DNA of 64,000 nt from Dioscorea cayenensis subsp. rotundata (lineage: Eukaryota; Streptophyta; Magnoliopsida; Dioscoreales; Dioscoreaceae). Shown here piece after piece: positions 46,030 through 55,931 of the stretch (positions are counted from its first letter, which is position 1; every line of letters begins with the position of its first letter). Made by a program: the position numbers and the translations under genes. Under the pieces are notes generated by a model. The model was given only the letters and a program-made list of their open reading frames with translations, was not told the origin of the DNA and ran no database searches. Location: the NCBI RefSeq assembly GCF_009730915.1, contig NC_052474.1, positions 8,343,501 through 8,407,500 of the forward strand, read 5' to 3'.

Positions 46030-46448
46030 TTAAACAACAATAGATACAACTATTCTTCAACTTTTTTCACAACATCACTGACCATGGGGAGGCAATGGCG
46101 GGTTGTCATGGTGACCAGCTTCATTTCCTTTAAAATTAAAAAAATAATAATAAATATATATTTCACAAAAAAAAAAATAAGAACAAAAAAAAAACATACC
46201 TTCGGTATCAAAAATAAATTTATTCAAATAATCACTGGGACATGTAAGCATGTAAAGCAAAAGGACAAAGAAGCCTGAGATTACACCATTAAGAAGGAAC
46301 GCTTCAACCTCCATTTTGGTTGATTTGCTAATGGCTAGGAAGTAAAGTATGTTGGTGCTAAGACCTACAATAAAACATCCTCCAGTATATTCGTAAACAA
46401 TATGCAATCGCCCCAGCGAAAAATTTTCCTTATATATTATACACACGT
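46030..46448 (-). pseudogene. Unrecognised four-TM membrane protein gene, copy C (exons 2-3 only)
   Basis: Exon 2 (about 46200-46413) is open: RLHIVYEYTGGCFIVGLS, TKMEVEAFLLNGVISGFFVL, then LTCPSDYLNKFIFDTE, ending at a GTATGT donor. Exon 3 (46081-46132) codes GNEAGHHDNPPLPPHGQ and stop. Both have intact frames, but exon 1 is missing because the duplicated CBS-gene segment begins at 46449. Together with copy B exon 1 the family looks like a protein of about 160 aa with four membrane segments. I do not recognise it. Confidence 0.65.
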
Positions 46449-46494
46449 ATGTGAATATGATAAATCATAACATTCAGCAAATAGAGAGACTAGT

Positions 46495-46663
46495 GGGGCT
46501 GTTGATGCCAAGTAAAGAGCTTATAGGAATGTGATTGAGAAAGGACTGGAGAGTAGAGGAAGGGTCTTTTTTTAGTTCATGTTGATCTTAATCTCTTTCT
46601 ATGCTTGTGTTGCTAATTAACCTCTTGTTCTTTTGGCAATTCATTGTAGTAGGCTCTTCCATG
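46495..46663 (-). pseudogene. Duplicated CBS-gene exon 1 (3' part; 5' part at 53551-53600)
   Basis: Reading minus from ATG at about 53592 across the hAT excision point, the frame runs MDLKQVEKEAMEEP, MNCQKNKRLISNTSIE, hits a TAA at about 46592, and continues with KKDPSSTLQSFLNHIPISS. Unlike copy 1, the ATG and the conserved segment are in the same frame; the defect here is the single TAA plus the hAT insertion. No later exons are present. Confidence 0.75.
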
Positions 46664-46959
46664 TAGGGGTGTAAATGATACACCTCTACTCGCAAGCTAC
46701 TCGGGTTCGACTCGGTGAAAACTCAAACTCGACTCGGTCATGGTCGAGCCGAGCTCGAGTTCGAGTAGCTCGAGTAGTCGAGCGAGCCGAGTTCGAGTAG
46801 TTAGATACTTGGCTCGAGTGCTCGCGAGCCTAATCGAGTAGTGACATATATATATATATATATATAATATTTATTATATAATTACCATTATATCTTTTTA
46901 AAGTTAAAATATTAATATTTTTTAACAAAACAAAATTTTCTCTCATTCTTACGAATGAG

Positions 46960-48662
46960 AAAGAGAATTGAGCCCGTGACTCAGCCGCCCCATCATCCCC
47001 ATCCTAGCCTAATTCATCCCATCCTTCAACCCTAAACGCCGTCAGCCCGTCACCGGCGGCAGTGGCGGCGCCGGGGTGTGGCGAGGAGGGACATCCGCCA
47101 CACCCTCCGGCTATTTGATAAGTGGGGGTATAATGGGAAATAAGATGATATCTTGGAGATGAGCCCATTGCTCCACTCCACTCCACTGCTTACTAAGTGA
47201 GAGATAGAGAAGCAGTGGAGAGGAAATGGGTGGAGATGATGATGCCATTATTATATATTTTTCTCTCTTTTTTTAATATCTTTTAAAAATAAAATATCTT
47301 CTAAAAATAAAACTACAAAGTGGTGAGATTTCAAAAGGGCAGGGTCAAAATCAAGAAATAAGCTTAGCTCGACCAGGTGCTACTCGTTGGGGCTTTCACT
47401 ATAAAACATTACTCCGACTATTTGATATGTGGCATTCATTGGAAGAGGTGTTCTTTGCAATACAACAAGATGGTGAGATAAGGTTCCGGTGCTTGGAGTA
47501 TTCCATTGGTTAGGAAAATTTAGTTGTTATTCATGTACTTGTGTATAATAATGAAGTTTTTTTGAATTAATTTGACTTTCTTGTTATTGAATGGATCAAT
47601 TAACTTTTGATATGTTTTTTATGTATTTATGTTTCATGTTTGTATGCCAGATTTTTTGTTGACCGGTCGGAATGTTTATTCGGCGGCTGGAAATTTTTTT
47701 CCCATCAACTTTTGCCCCACCCTCTAACGAGTCCTGGCACCGCCACTGACCGGCGGTGAGGTGCCAAACCAAGTAGTGAGCTTGCAAATTCCCAGCGCCA
47801 TTACTCTGTTCCTCTTTCTCGTTCTTCGTCTCCATTTCGCATCTCCGATAAAATTTGAAATCCTTGATCTCCATCAATGCCATCTCTGGTGATCCTCTTC
47901 AGGACTCGTGCCCTGGCGGATGCTTCATCGATCTCATCGGCATTCGCGGAGAGGAAGTCCCAGCTCGAGATCGCCAAGAGGCAAGCCGTGGTTTATTCTC
48001 TCTACGCCCCTAAAATCAAGAGCGTCATGGAGATTGAGAACCTCTGATGGATTCGGGTGAGAAAAGTCGGAGTTTTTATTGTTTGTTACTTGAATTGTCA
48101 ACTGATGAAAGCTTTTGATGAGGTGCCATGTTGAGAAAGATCATCTTCTTATTGTGATTGTAGTTTTGTGTTGTGTGTATCCATTTGGAGAAACTGAAAA
48201 GTAAATTTGGATTGTGAATTGTGGCTATCTTGATGAAATTTTATTCTATGTGTGAAACCTTGGTGGAACAAACATTGCAATGTCACACCGGGCAGGAATC
48301 AGCATTTTCATATCATATTCAACAGTACGCCGATGTCTACACCAGTAAGCCGGGCAACTTCTTGCTGTACCCACCTGAGGCATGGCTTCATGTGCCTTTT
48401 GATATTAAAATCATGCCACATCATGTGAAGGTATAATTATTTTCCTCACTCATAACTTGCTCATTTGATAGTACAGCCATGCACTCCAACTCATGACTCA
48501 TGAGCAAATTTCAAGCTCTGATTCTCTATCATGATTTATAATTCAAATTTTCAGTTCTTATTTTTTGTTTTTAATCTTATAATGCAGGTTCCTTCAAGTC
48601 TTCTTAAAACACGAGAACATAGCCAAGCACACTGTCAAGTATCGTCTGGTTGAGTAATTCAG
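46960..48662 (+). other. Possible captured host-gene fragment inside the hAT (unidentified)
   Basis: After removal of the nested element, GC-rich leader-like DNA leads to an ATG at 47878 opening MPSLVILFRTRALADAS and ERKSQLEIAKRQAVVYSLYA, with a donor-like GGGTGAGA near 48056. A second exon-like ORF (48221-48430, containing YADVYTSKPGNFLLYPPEAW) ends at AAG/GTATAA, and a third piece after TAATGCAG (48588-48662) contains a KHENIAKHTVKYRLVE-like frame. Composition and splice-like borders differ from the AT-rich surroundings. I cannot name the source gene, and the frames of the pieces do not agree. Confidence 0.35.
47060..47748. mobile_element. Small non-autonomous hAT nested inside the larger hAT
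   Basis: Ends CAGTGGCGGCGCCGGG and, inverted, CAGTGGCGGTGCCAGG. Target duplication ACCGGCGG is perfect at 47052-47059 and 47749-47756. 689 bp, no transposase. Confidence 0.9.
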
Positions 48663-48669
48663 GTTAGCT

Positions 48670-50460
48670 TGGCTCATTACTTTTCCTTGACTTCACAACA
48701 ATTTACAAATGGAAAACAACTGTTTTGTCTTGAGAGTGCTCTGCTTGCTGACATATTTTCCACTGCCAGTGAGCTTTGCCTTCAAACATTTAGCATTGAA
48801 AATTCTATATTAGTCTGTAAAACCGGGCGGTGGAATTAGTTGAATATTCGTCGTTTTTCACATAGATAATTTTGTTGAGAAGCCAGCCACATCATCTGTT
48901 TCAACAAACAAATAATATCCTTTGCCTTCTCTTTCCTCCCCTTGTTTTTGTTTTATTTTTTTATTTTTTATATTTGGGTGTTAATTTTATGTTTGTGTAT
49001 ATCCCTGACTTCTCTTAAATAGTGGGTGTTTATAGCTTTTTTTATTTTATTTTAAAAAAACCGTTTATTGATAATCATTTGTTGCATTCATTTCATTTAA
49101 TTTTATATAATTTAGAGTTGCTTAGATTGAATTTTTTATAAAATTATATTGACATTTTAAAGAATATGATTGAACTTGATTTATCTGATTATTGGCTTCT
49201 GGGTAGAACAATGTGAAAAAGGTGGGCTTATTAACCAATCTTAAATAATTGAGACTAATTGTTTATTATTACTATTATTTTAAATTTGAAAATTAGGTCT
49301 CTATTGAACTATTTTTATTTTAGTCACCAGGACTTAATTTATTCAGTTTTCAGTTTTAATATTATTTAGTTTGTTCAGATTTTAAAAAAATTAAAAGCTA
49401 AAAATATCTTTTATTTTTATATATTTTTATTTATTTATTTATTTTTGACAAAGTGAATAAATCATCCACACATTTCAAAAAAATACTCCCCCCTTTTTGA
49501 TATATATGGGTATGGAAAATGGTGTCACTGTCACTCTTGTATTAAGGTGATGGTATGTTTTTCTATCACCTCTTTCTTATTAGAGTATATTTTAAAGAAA
49601 AGAAAAACAGTCATAGTGTATGAGACGGTATGTTTGTTGAAGGAACATATAACTAGACAAGATTCATTTCAACCTATGGTTAATTATTATTGTATTTACT
49701 CGAATATTTCACTTTCAAAGAATAGCAACATGACTCGATCATTAAAATTTGTCTTCTCATGTGATAACTTATTGGTATTTGGTACACAAAGGAACAAGAT
49801 TGGAGACTGGCAATACTTCATTGTGTGTGTATTAAAATAATTAAAATAATTGTTAAAATAATTGTTATGTTATATATATATTAATAATTTGTTAAAATAA
49901 TTAAAATATATATATATATATATTAATAACTTATCAGTGTCGTACCAGTGATAACTTATCAGTGTCTTACCGTATTAGAATAGAAATTTATTAAAATAAT
50001 TATTATGTTATATATATATTAATAATTTGTTGATTATTATTTTTATTTATTGATTTATTTTACATTTATTTGTTTTATGTCATCCTGATCATGATTTATT
50101 TATTTATTTTGCATTTATTTGATTCAACCATTTGCTTGTTGTTTTTTTTTAAATAAAGGTAGTGACTACAAATTAACAAGGTATTTTTGGTTTTATGTCA
50201 TCACTAGTTCATTGTTTATTTTGCATTTATTTGATTCAAACCATTTGCTTGTTTTTTAAAAAATTTAAGGTAGTGCTTTCATCCTTTGTGGTAGTGCTTT
50301 CATGTGCACAAACAAGTGGAGATTTGCAAAAAGGTGTTGAGCTTGCCTAATACAATAGGAGATTTGCACAAAAAGGTCGTACATCTTAACCATGCTATTA
50401 TTTGGTTGTTTATTGTGATAGGCAATATGTCATCAAAAAGGTTGATTTATTTTAGTAGTA
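48670..50460. other. AT-rich interior of the hAT element
   Basis: AT-rich filler with (TA)n runs near 49880 and 49910, and a direct repeat (CAGTGTC(G/T)TACC with GTGATAACTTATCAGTG) at 49935-49970. A 35-bp direct repeat (GGTTGTTTATTGTGATAGGC) at about 50404 and 50498 duplicates the sequence just before the transposase ATG. Confidence 0.55.
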
Positions 50461-50521
50461 CATGTCTAATACAAAAAGGTTGATTTATTTATTTATTTGG
50501 TTGTTTATTGTGATAGGCAAT

Positions 50522-52590
50522 ATGTCATCAAGCACACCAAATTTCTCATCTACACCATTTCATTCCGGAACGAATTCATCAACTAGTCGGGCCATGTTGG
50601 AAGGTGATTTTTCAATGAGCAAAAGTTTTGATGGTGATGATGGGAATGCAAATAAAAGTAATGATCCAATTGAAAAGGGTTGTGATGTTGTTGACCTTGG
50701 TGAGGGGGGAGAAGAGGAAGGTAATGAGAAAAAAAGGGCCAAGACTTCAAGTGTATGGTTGGAGTTTAAAGAAATTGATCTTCCTGATGGTTCTAAAAAG
50801 GAGAATGTATTCATTGCAAGAGGAAGTTGGCTATAAATGCTAGCAAGAGTACAACTCAATTTAAAAGGCACTTGTCAACTTGCATGAAGAGAAAAATTTA
50901 TCAAAATCAACAACAAAAAATTTCTTTCCAACCTATACAAGGAGGTAATGGGGATGTTGAAATGCAACCGACTCTCACAAATGGCAAGTTTGACATGGCA
51001 AAAATGAGAGAAGCAGCTGCACATTGGATATTGATGCATGAGCTTCCTTTTTCAGTAATGGAAGAGGAAGGTTTTAATATGATGCAAAGATGTGGAATGC
51101 CTGAATGGGAAAAAGTGTCGCGGGTTACTATCAAGAAAGATTGTATGCAAGTTTATGAAGCCGAAAAAAAAAAATTGAAAACATTGCTCAAGAATATTAG
51201 CAAGATAAGCTTGACAACGGATTTATGGAAGTCTAGCAATCAAAAGATCGAGTATATGGTCTTAACAGCTCATTTTATTGATCATAATTGGAGATTGCAA
51301 AAGCGTGTTATCAATTTTGTTCGCCTTCCACCTCCTCGCCGTGGGGAATTGAGAACAAGGTTTTTACTATCTCTGTTGATAATGCTTCAAGCAATGATGT
51401 GGCAATCAGGATTCTTAAAGACACATTTTCAAGAACTAAAAGGTTGCTTTGTGGAGGAAAGTTATTTCATGTTCGTTGTTGTGCACACATTCTTAATCTC
51501 ATGGTGCAAGATGGTATTTCTGAAATTGAAGAAATAATTGAAGATATTCATGAAAGTGTGAAGTTTATTAATCAAAGTGAAGCAAGATTGAAGTCATTTT
51601 CTGATATTGTGCAACAACTACAATTGTTGGAGAGAAAACTTATTCTTGATTGCAAGACACGTTGGAATTCAACATTTGAAATGCTATCGATTTGTAAATG
51701 AAATTTAAAGATGTTTTTTTCCAATGTTCAAAGATCGGGAAATCCTTTATCATTGTTGCCCATGCCCCCAAGATTGGGAAAAAGGTGGAGAAAAATATGT
51801 GAGATTTTAGAAGTGTTCAATGCCATCACAAAAAAATTATTTCCGTAGTGATTATCCAACTTCTAATTTGTTTCTCAATGAAGTCTATCGGGTGAAAATG
51901 TTGCTAGACAAAAGGGCGAATGATGAAAATGACTTTATTCGAGCAATGATTGGCAAAATGAAGGCTAAATTTGATAAATATTGGGGGGAATGCAATTTGC
52001 TCATGTCCGTGGCCGCCGTCTTGGATCCAAGATGCAAAATGAGGGTTGTTGATTTCACTTTTGCAAGGATGTATTCCGATAGAGAAGCAAGAGAAAATAT
52101 TGCTAAAGTTCGAGAAGCTCTACATGAGATTTATGAAGAATATGTTTGTGAATATCAACATGGCAATGAGCATAGTGGTGAAACTCCAATGCATAATAAT
52201 GATGATGTTGGTACTAGTGGCAAAGGCTCGTCAGGTTGGTCCGAATTTTCAAGTTATGTGAAATCTATTGAAAAAGCCTCTCCACAACAGTCAGATTTGG
52301 ATGCATACTTAGCTGAAGGTTGTTTCATTTTTGAAGGAAATCTGATCAATTTAATGCCTTAGAATGGTGGAAGGAAGTACTTTTAAAATATCCCATCTTA
52401 TCTAGAATGGCTCGTGACATACTTGCTATTCCTATTACTACGAGTGGCTCGAGAGGCTACTTTCAGGTGCGGTGGTGAGTGATTGATACTTATCGTTCTT
52501 CATTGGCTCCAGAGACAGTGCAATCATTGCTTTGTGGAGGAGATTGGTGTCGAAATCTTCATGGAGTGAAGAAGAAAAACAAAGTGAGTT
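50522..52590 (+). pseudogene. hAT transposase (BED zinc finger ... hATC), frameshifted
   Basis: ATG at 50522 (MSSSTPNFSSTPF), an acidic N-terminus, then WLEFKEIDLPDGSKKE. A frame change near 50806 leads to the BED finger CKRKLAINASK with HLSTC. The core continues (KISLTTDLWKSSNQ, TAHFIDHNW), a second frame change occurs near 51330, then FTISVDNASSND, CCAHILNLMVQDG and TRWNSTFEML, another break near 51700, then AAVLDPRCK. The C-terminal hATC dimerisation region is at about 52350-52580 (EVLLKYPILSRMARDILAIP, TYRSSLAPETVQSLLC), with a stop and scrambled residues between. The family is RICESLEEPER/DAYSLEEPER-like; this copy cannot be functional. Confidence 0.88.
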
Positions 52591-53700
52591 TATAATTGTT
52601 CTTGCTTTAATATATTTTTTTATTTTTCATGGTTTTTCTTGTTTTAATGTAATTTTTGACTATTCTTTGTTCACTTTGTATATATTAGAAGGAGAAGAAA
52701 CCAATTGAGATTTCACTTGACATACCTTGAAGCTCAAGTTTAAAATGGTATGAAGAATTATGTTTGCATGTAAGTAACATTTAAGTTTATTCATCCTTAC
52801 TATCAATGATTAAAATGATTTGTTTTCTAATTTCTCATTTGTAATTTTGTATAGGTTTGATGGAAACATTGGGCCAAACCCTTACTTTCAAGAACATATA
52901 TTTTTGAGATAATGGATGTTGATGGTGGATTGATTGTTTTCTTATTATCTATGAACTTATTTGTTTGTTGTCAATGAATTGTATTAGCACTTGTTTATTT
53001 TCTATTTGTTTTACTTGGACTTATTAACTATGGACTTACTTGTTTTATAATTATGGACTTATTTGGACTATTTTTAATGTTTTTTATTTAAGTATGAGTT
53101 CTATTTGTTTTTTTTTCAAAATATTTTGGAATGTTGTTGTTTTAGTTGATGTTGCATTTCATCAAATATGAATGTATTTGTTTGTCTTTGAAAAATTATA
53201 GAATGTTATTATTCTAGTTCTTGTATTTGGTTAAGTTTGAATTGTGTTTGTTGCCTTTAAAATTTTTTTGAATGTAGTCATTTTAGAATGGATGAAAAAA
53301 ATTGATTTTTTTTTTATGAAAATCAATGGAAAAAATTTTCGAGCTCGAGTATAATTGTTTATGATCATTTTCAACATTTCCGAGCTTAATCGATCGAGCT
53401 CGAGTAGCTCGAATAGTGTATCGAGCCGAGCTCGAGCTTGGTTATGTATACTCGGTCGAGTTCGAGCCGAGTATCGAGTATCGAATTTTCAGTCGAGCTC
53501 GAGCTCGAGCTCGCTATTACTCGGCTCGAACTCGATCGATTACACCCCTACTTCCATGGCCTCCTTCTCCACCTGCTTCAAATCCATTGCTCTCTTTCTG
53601 ATTAAACTTCTCTTTGATTAAATCTAGTATGAAAAACCAATACTAAAAGATTGCTGAGTTTCTGTGTTACTGTTTATCAGGTTGAGATTAGAGGAAGAAC

Positions 53701-54566
53701 CAATGTTTTCAGAACCGGACCGGAAAGTGAACCAATCAAGCAACCTGGTTATGGGTCAATCAATTGAATCGAATAAACCAGTTTGGTCGAACCGGATGAC
53801 GTAATATATATATATATATATATACAAGTATCAATTATCCAAACTCTAATATATTTCAAGGCTAATTCAAATCCACCACATCCTTCCTAGGTCATCGTGT
53901 TCAAACTATACATGCTTTCCTGAAAAAGTGAAAATCAAAATAATTAAAAAAATAAATAATCAAAATTCCAACCAATCTCATTAAAAGATCAACTGCTCAT
54001 CCTTCAATCACTAATATATATCCACCGTCAATCCATCTCAAAATCCGTGCCAAATGTTAATATCAAGACAACCATCTACTCGTGAAGACCTAAACCCTTT
54101 CTTTCCCAATCTTCAACTAGTTCTTTTTATACCGCAAACTGTAACCTACTCCTCACCGGAACACCAAATTTAACACCATGGTTCCCCAGTACAAGCTCGT
54201 CGACCACCATCTCTTGACCACATGCTCGGACTGTGTCGGCGCAACCTCGGCCAAACGCTCCATCTCCAAACACACACTCCTCTCCTTCGCTTCATCACCA
54301 TTTTCTCAATCATCTCATACTGCCGATCTACGCTCGTCTTTGTCCCGCGCTTCTTCTCTCCAGGCTTAAAAATTAAAAATTTAAAAAAAAATAATAATAA
54401 CCGGGGTTAACCCGGTTCCTATCAAACCGGCCGGTTTGGCGGGTTTGACCGAGTTTGACCGGGTCAACATCCAGTCAATGATTTATATAGAAAAGGACCG
54501 GACTGCTGGTCGGTTTCCGGTTCTATTGATCCAACTGACCAGTCCGATTTGGGTTTCAAAACATTG
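53701..54566. mobile_element. hAT-like MITE with CCGG-rich ends (member 2), 8-bp TSD
   Basis: Ends CAATGTTTTCAGAACCGG and, inverted, CAATGTTTTGAAACCCAA. Target duplication GGAAGAAC/GGAAGAAT (7 of 8) at 53693-53700 and 54567-54574. Ends rich in ACCGG and CCGGTT, interior different from member 1. It interrupts copy 2 of the duplicated CBS promoter, so the site before insertion is known from copy 1 near 40835. Confidence 0.85.
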
Positions 54567-55439
54567 GGAAGAATTGGTGGTCTAGTCATGTGGCAGAATA
54601 GAGAAGGTGACGTGGAGATCGTCTATTGCATGATGAGTGAAACGAATGGCGCAAAAAACTAGGGAAACAGGTGGCGGCTGAAAACAGTTGTTGAAATGGA
54701 ACAATAGTAAATACTCTGGTCCTTTTTTTATTTTACTTGTCCCATTCTATGGTGTTTTATGTTTTCATGTTTAGAAAATTTGTGAAACAAAAAACTACAT
54801 GTGGTTGTGATTAAGATGTCTCAAGTTTGAGCCTCTCATATTATAATTCAATTTCTTTAGGGTCCCCTACGAGAGTTTTGTGTGAGACTTCTCGTTCTAC
54901 CCTCTAGAACCCGCTTGTTTTTTGCTTTGTTGCTTGTTGATATTGTCAAAAAAAATATATATATATATGAAACATTAAATATTTTTTAAAAAATTTAACT
55001 TTTACATGTACTTTTACAACTTTCAATAAATTATATTCAACTATACATTTTTTTTTCAAAACATATTTTAAATAAAGGTAATATTATAAAGTTAATATAG
55101 ATTTTATATAAATTACCAACTAATTTTAACCAATTTTTCTTAATTTATATGATTTTATACCAACTAACTTTAACAAATTTTTCTTAATTCATATTATTTA
55201 GTTAAAATAGACAAATAAAAAGAAAATACTCCATAATTTTTATTATTGAGGGTTATATCAGAAAGAATGTCATATCTTTGCGTTGAGTTCGGCTATATGG
55301 GCCGGTTTGTAGCAACTCTATAGGGCGCAAGGGTATTTTGGTAATTAAATCAGTCCAAAACCGCCTCATCTTCTCTCCCTCGAACCTCCACCGCTGAAAA
55401 CAAAGCGCGAGCGCGCGCGAGAGAGAGCGAGTACCATCA

Positions 55440-55931
55440 ATGGCGCTAACCCTAACAACTCCATTCCTCCCGTCCCTGAAAGCTTCCCCCAAATCCCATC
55501 GTATGGAGGTGAGAACTCTTCGATCGTGATCACATACCTCTGATTTCTCGCAAATGGAGCAAGGATTTCACTGACGATTGCTTCGATTGGTGCAGGTGAA
55601 ACCTAAATCAGTGATGGTGGAGTGCCGGAAAAAGGGCGGTATCCACCCCGAGTTCCATGAGGACGCCAAGGTGTACTGCAATGGCGAGCTGGTGATGACC
55701 ACCGGAGGCACGCAGAAGGAGTACACCGTCGACGTGTGGTCAGGCAACCACCCGTTTTATCTCGGTAACCGATCCGCCTTGCTGATCGACGCTGATCAGG
55801 TTGAGAAGTTCCGCAAGAAGTATGGAGACATGTCCCCCGATCTCCTGAAGATTCCTGTTCTCAAGCATGGCGAGATCGTGCTGCCCACCAAGAAGAAGGC
55901 CGCGCCGGGTAAGGGCAAAGGCAAGAAATAG
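55440..55931 (+). CDS. RPL31: Plastid 50S ribosomal protein bL31c (nuclear-encoded)
   Basis: Two exons, 55440-55508 and 55596-55931, give 134 aa. The first exon encodes a Ser/Pro/Lys-bearing transit-peptide-like start (MALTLTTPFLPSLKASPKSH). The mature part has the L31 signature GIHPEFHEDAKVYCNGE, then TTGGTQKEYTVDVWSGNHPF and GNRSALLIDADQVEKFRKKY, ending in a basic Lys/Gly tail (KKKAAPGKGKGKK). bL31 is a component of the bacterial-type large subunit, here in the plastid. Start chosen as the only ATG in frame with the transit peptide, just after a GA-rich leader. Intact. Confidence 0.95.

Larger units (their letters stand above)
46664..53550 (+). mobile_element. hAT transposon (6.9 kb), 8-bp TSD, decayed transposase
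   Basis: Perfect terminal inverted repeats TAGGGGTGTAA / TTACACCCCTA and a perfect target duplication CTTCCATG (46656-46663 and 53551-53558). Subterminal regions (46690-46840 and 53340-53540) are packed with CGAGCTCGAG/GTCGAGC motifs in both orientations. Inside are a nested small hAT (47060-47748), an unidentified exon-like stretch (47757-48660), AT-rich filler and a broken transposase gene. It lies inside exon 1 of the duplicated CBS-gene copy. Confidence 0.93.
46449..55045. repeat. Segmental duplication, copy 2 (with two DNA transposons inside)
   Basis: Second copy of 40473-41335, made of 46449-46663, 53551-53700 and 54567-55045, once the hAT (46664-53550) and the MITE (53701-54566) are taken out. 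Both insertions have 8-bp target duplications and are absent from copy 1, so they happened after the duplication. Confidence 0.85.
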
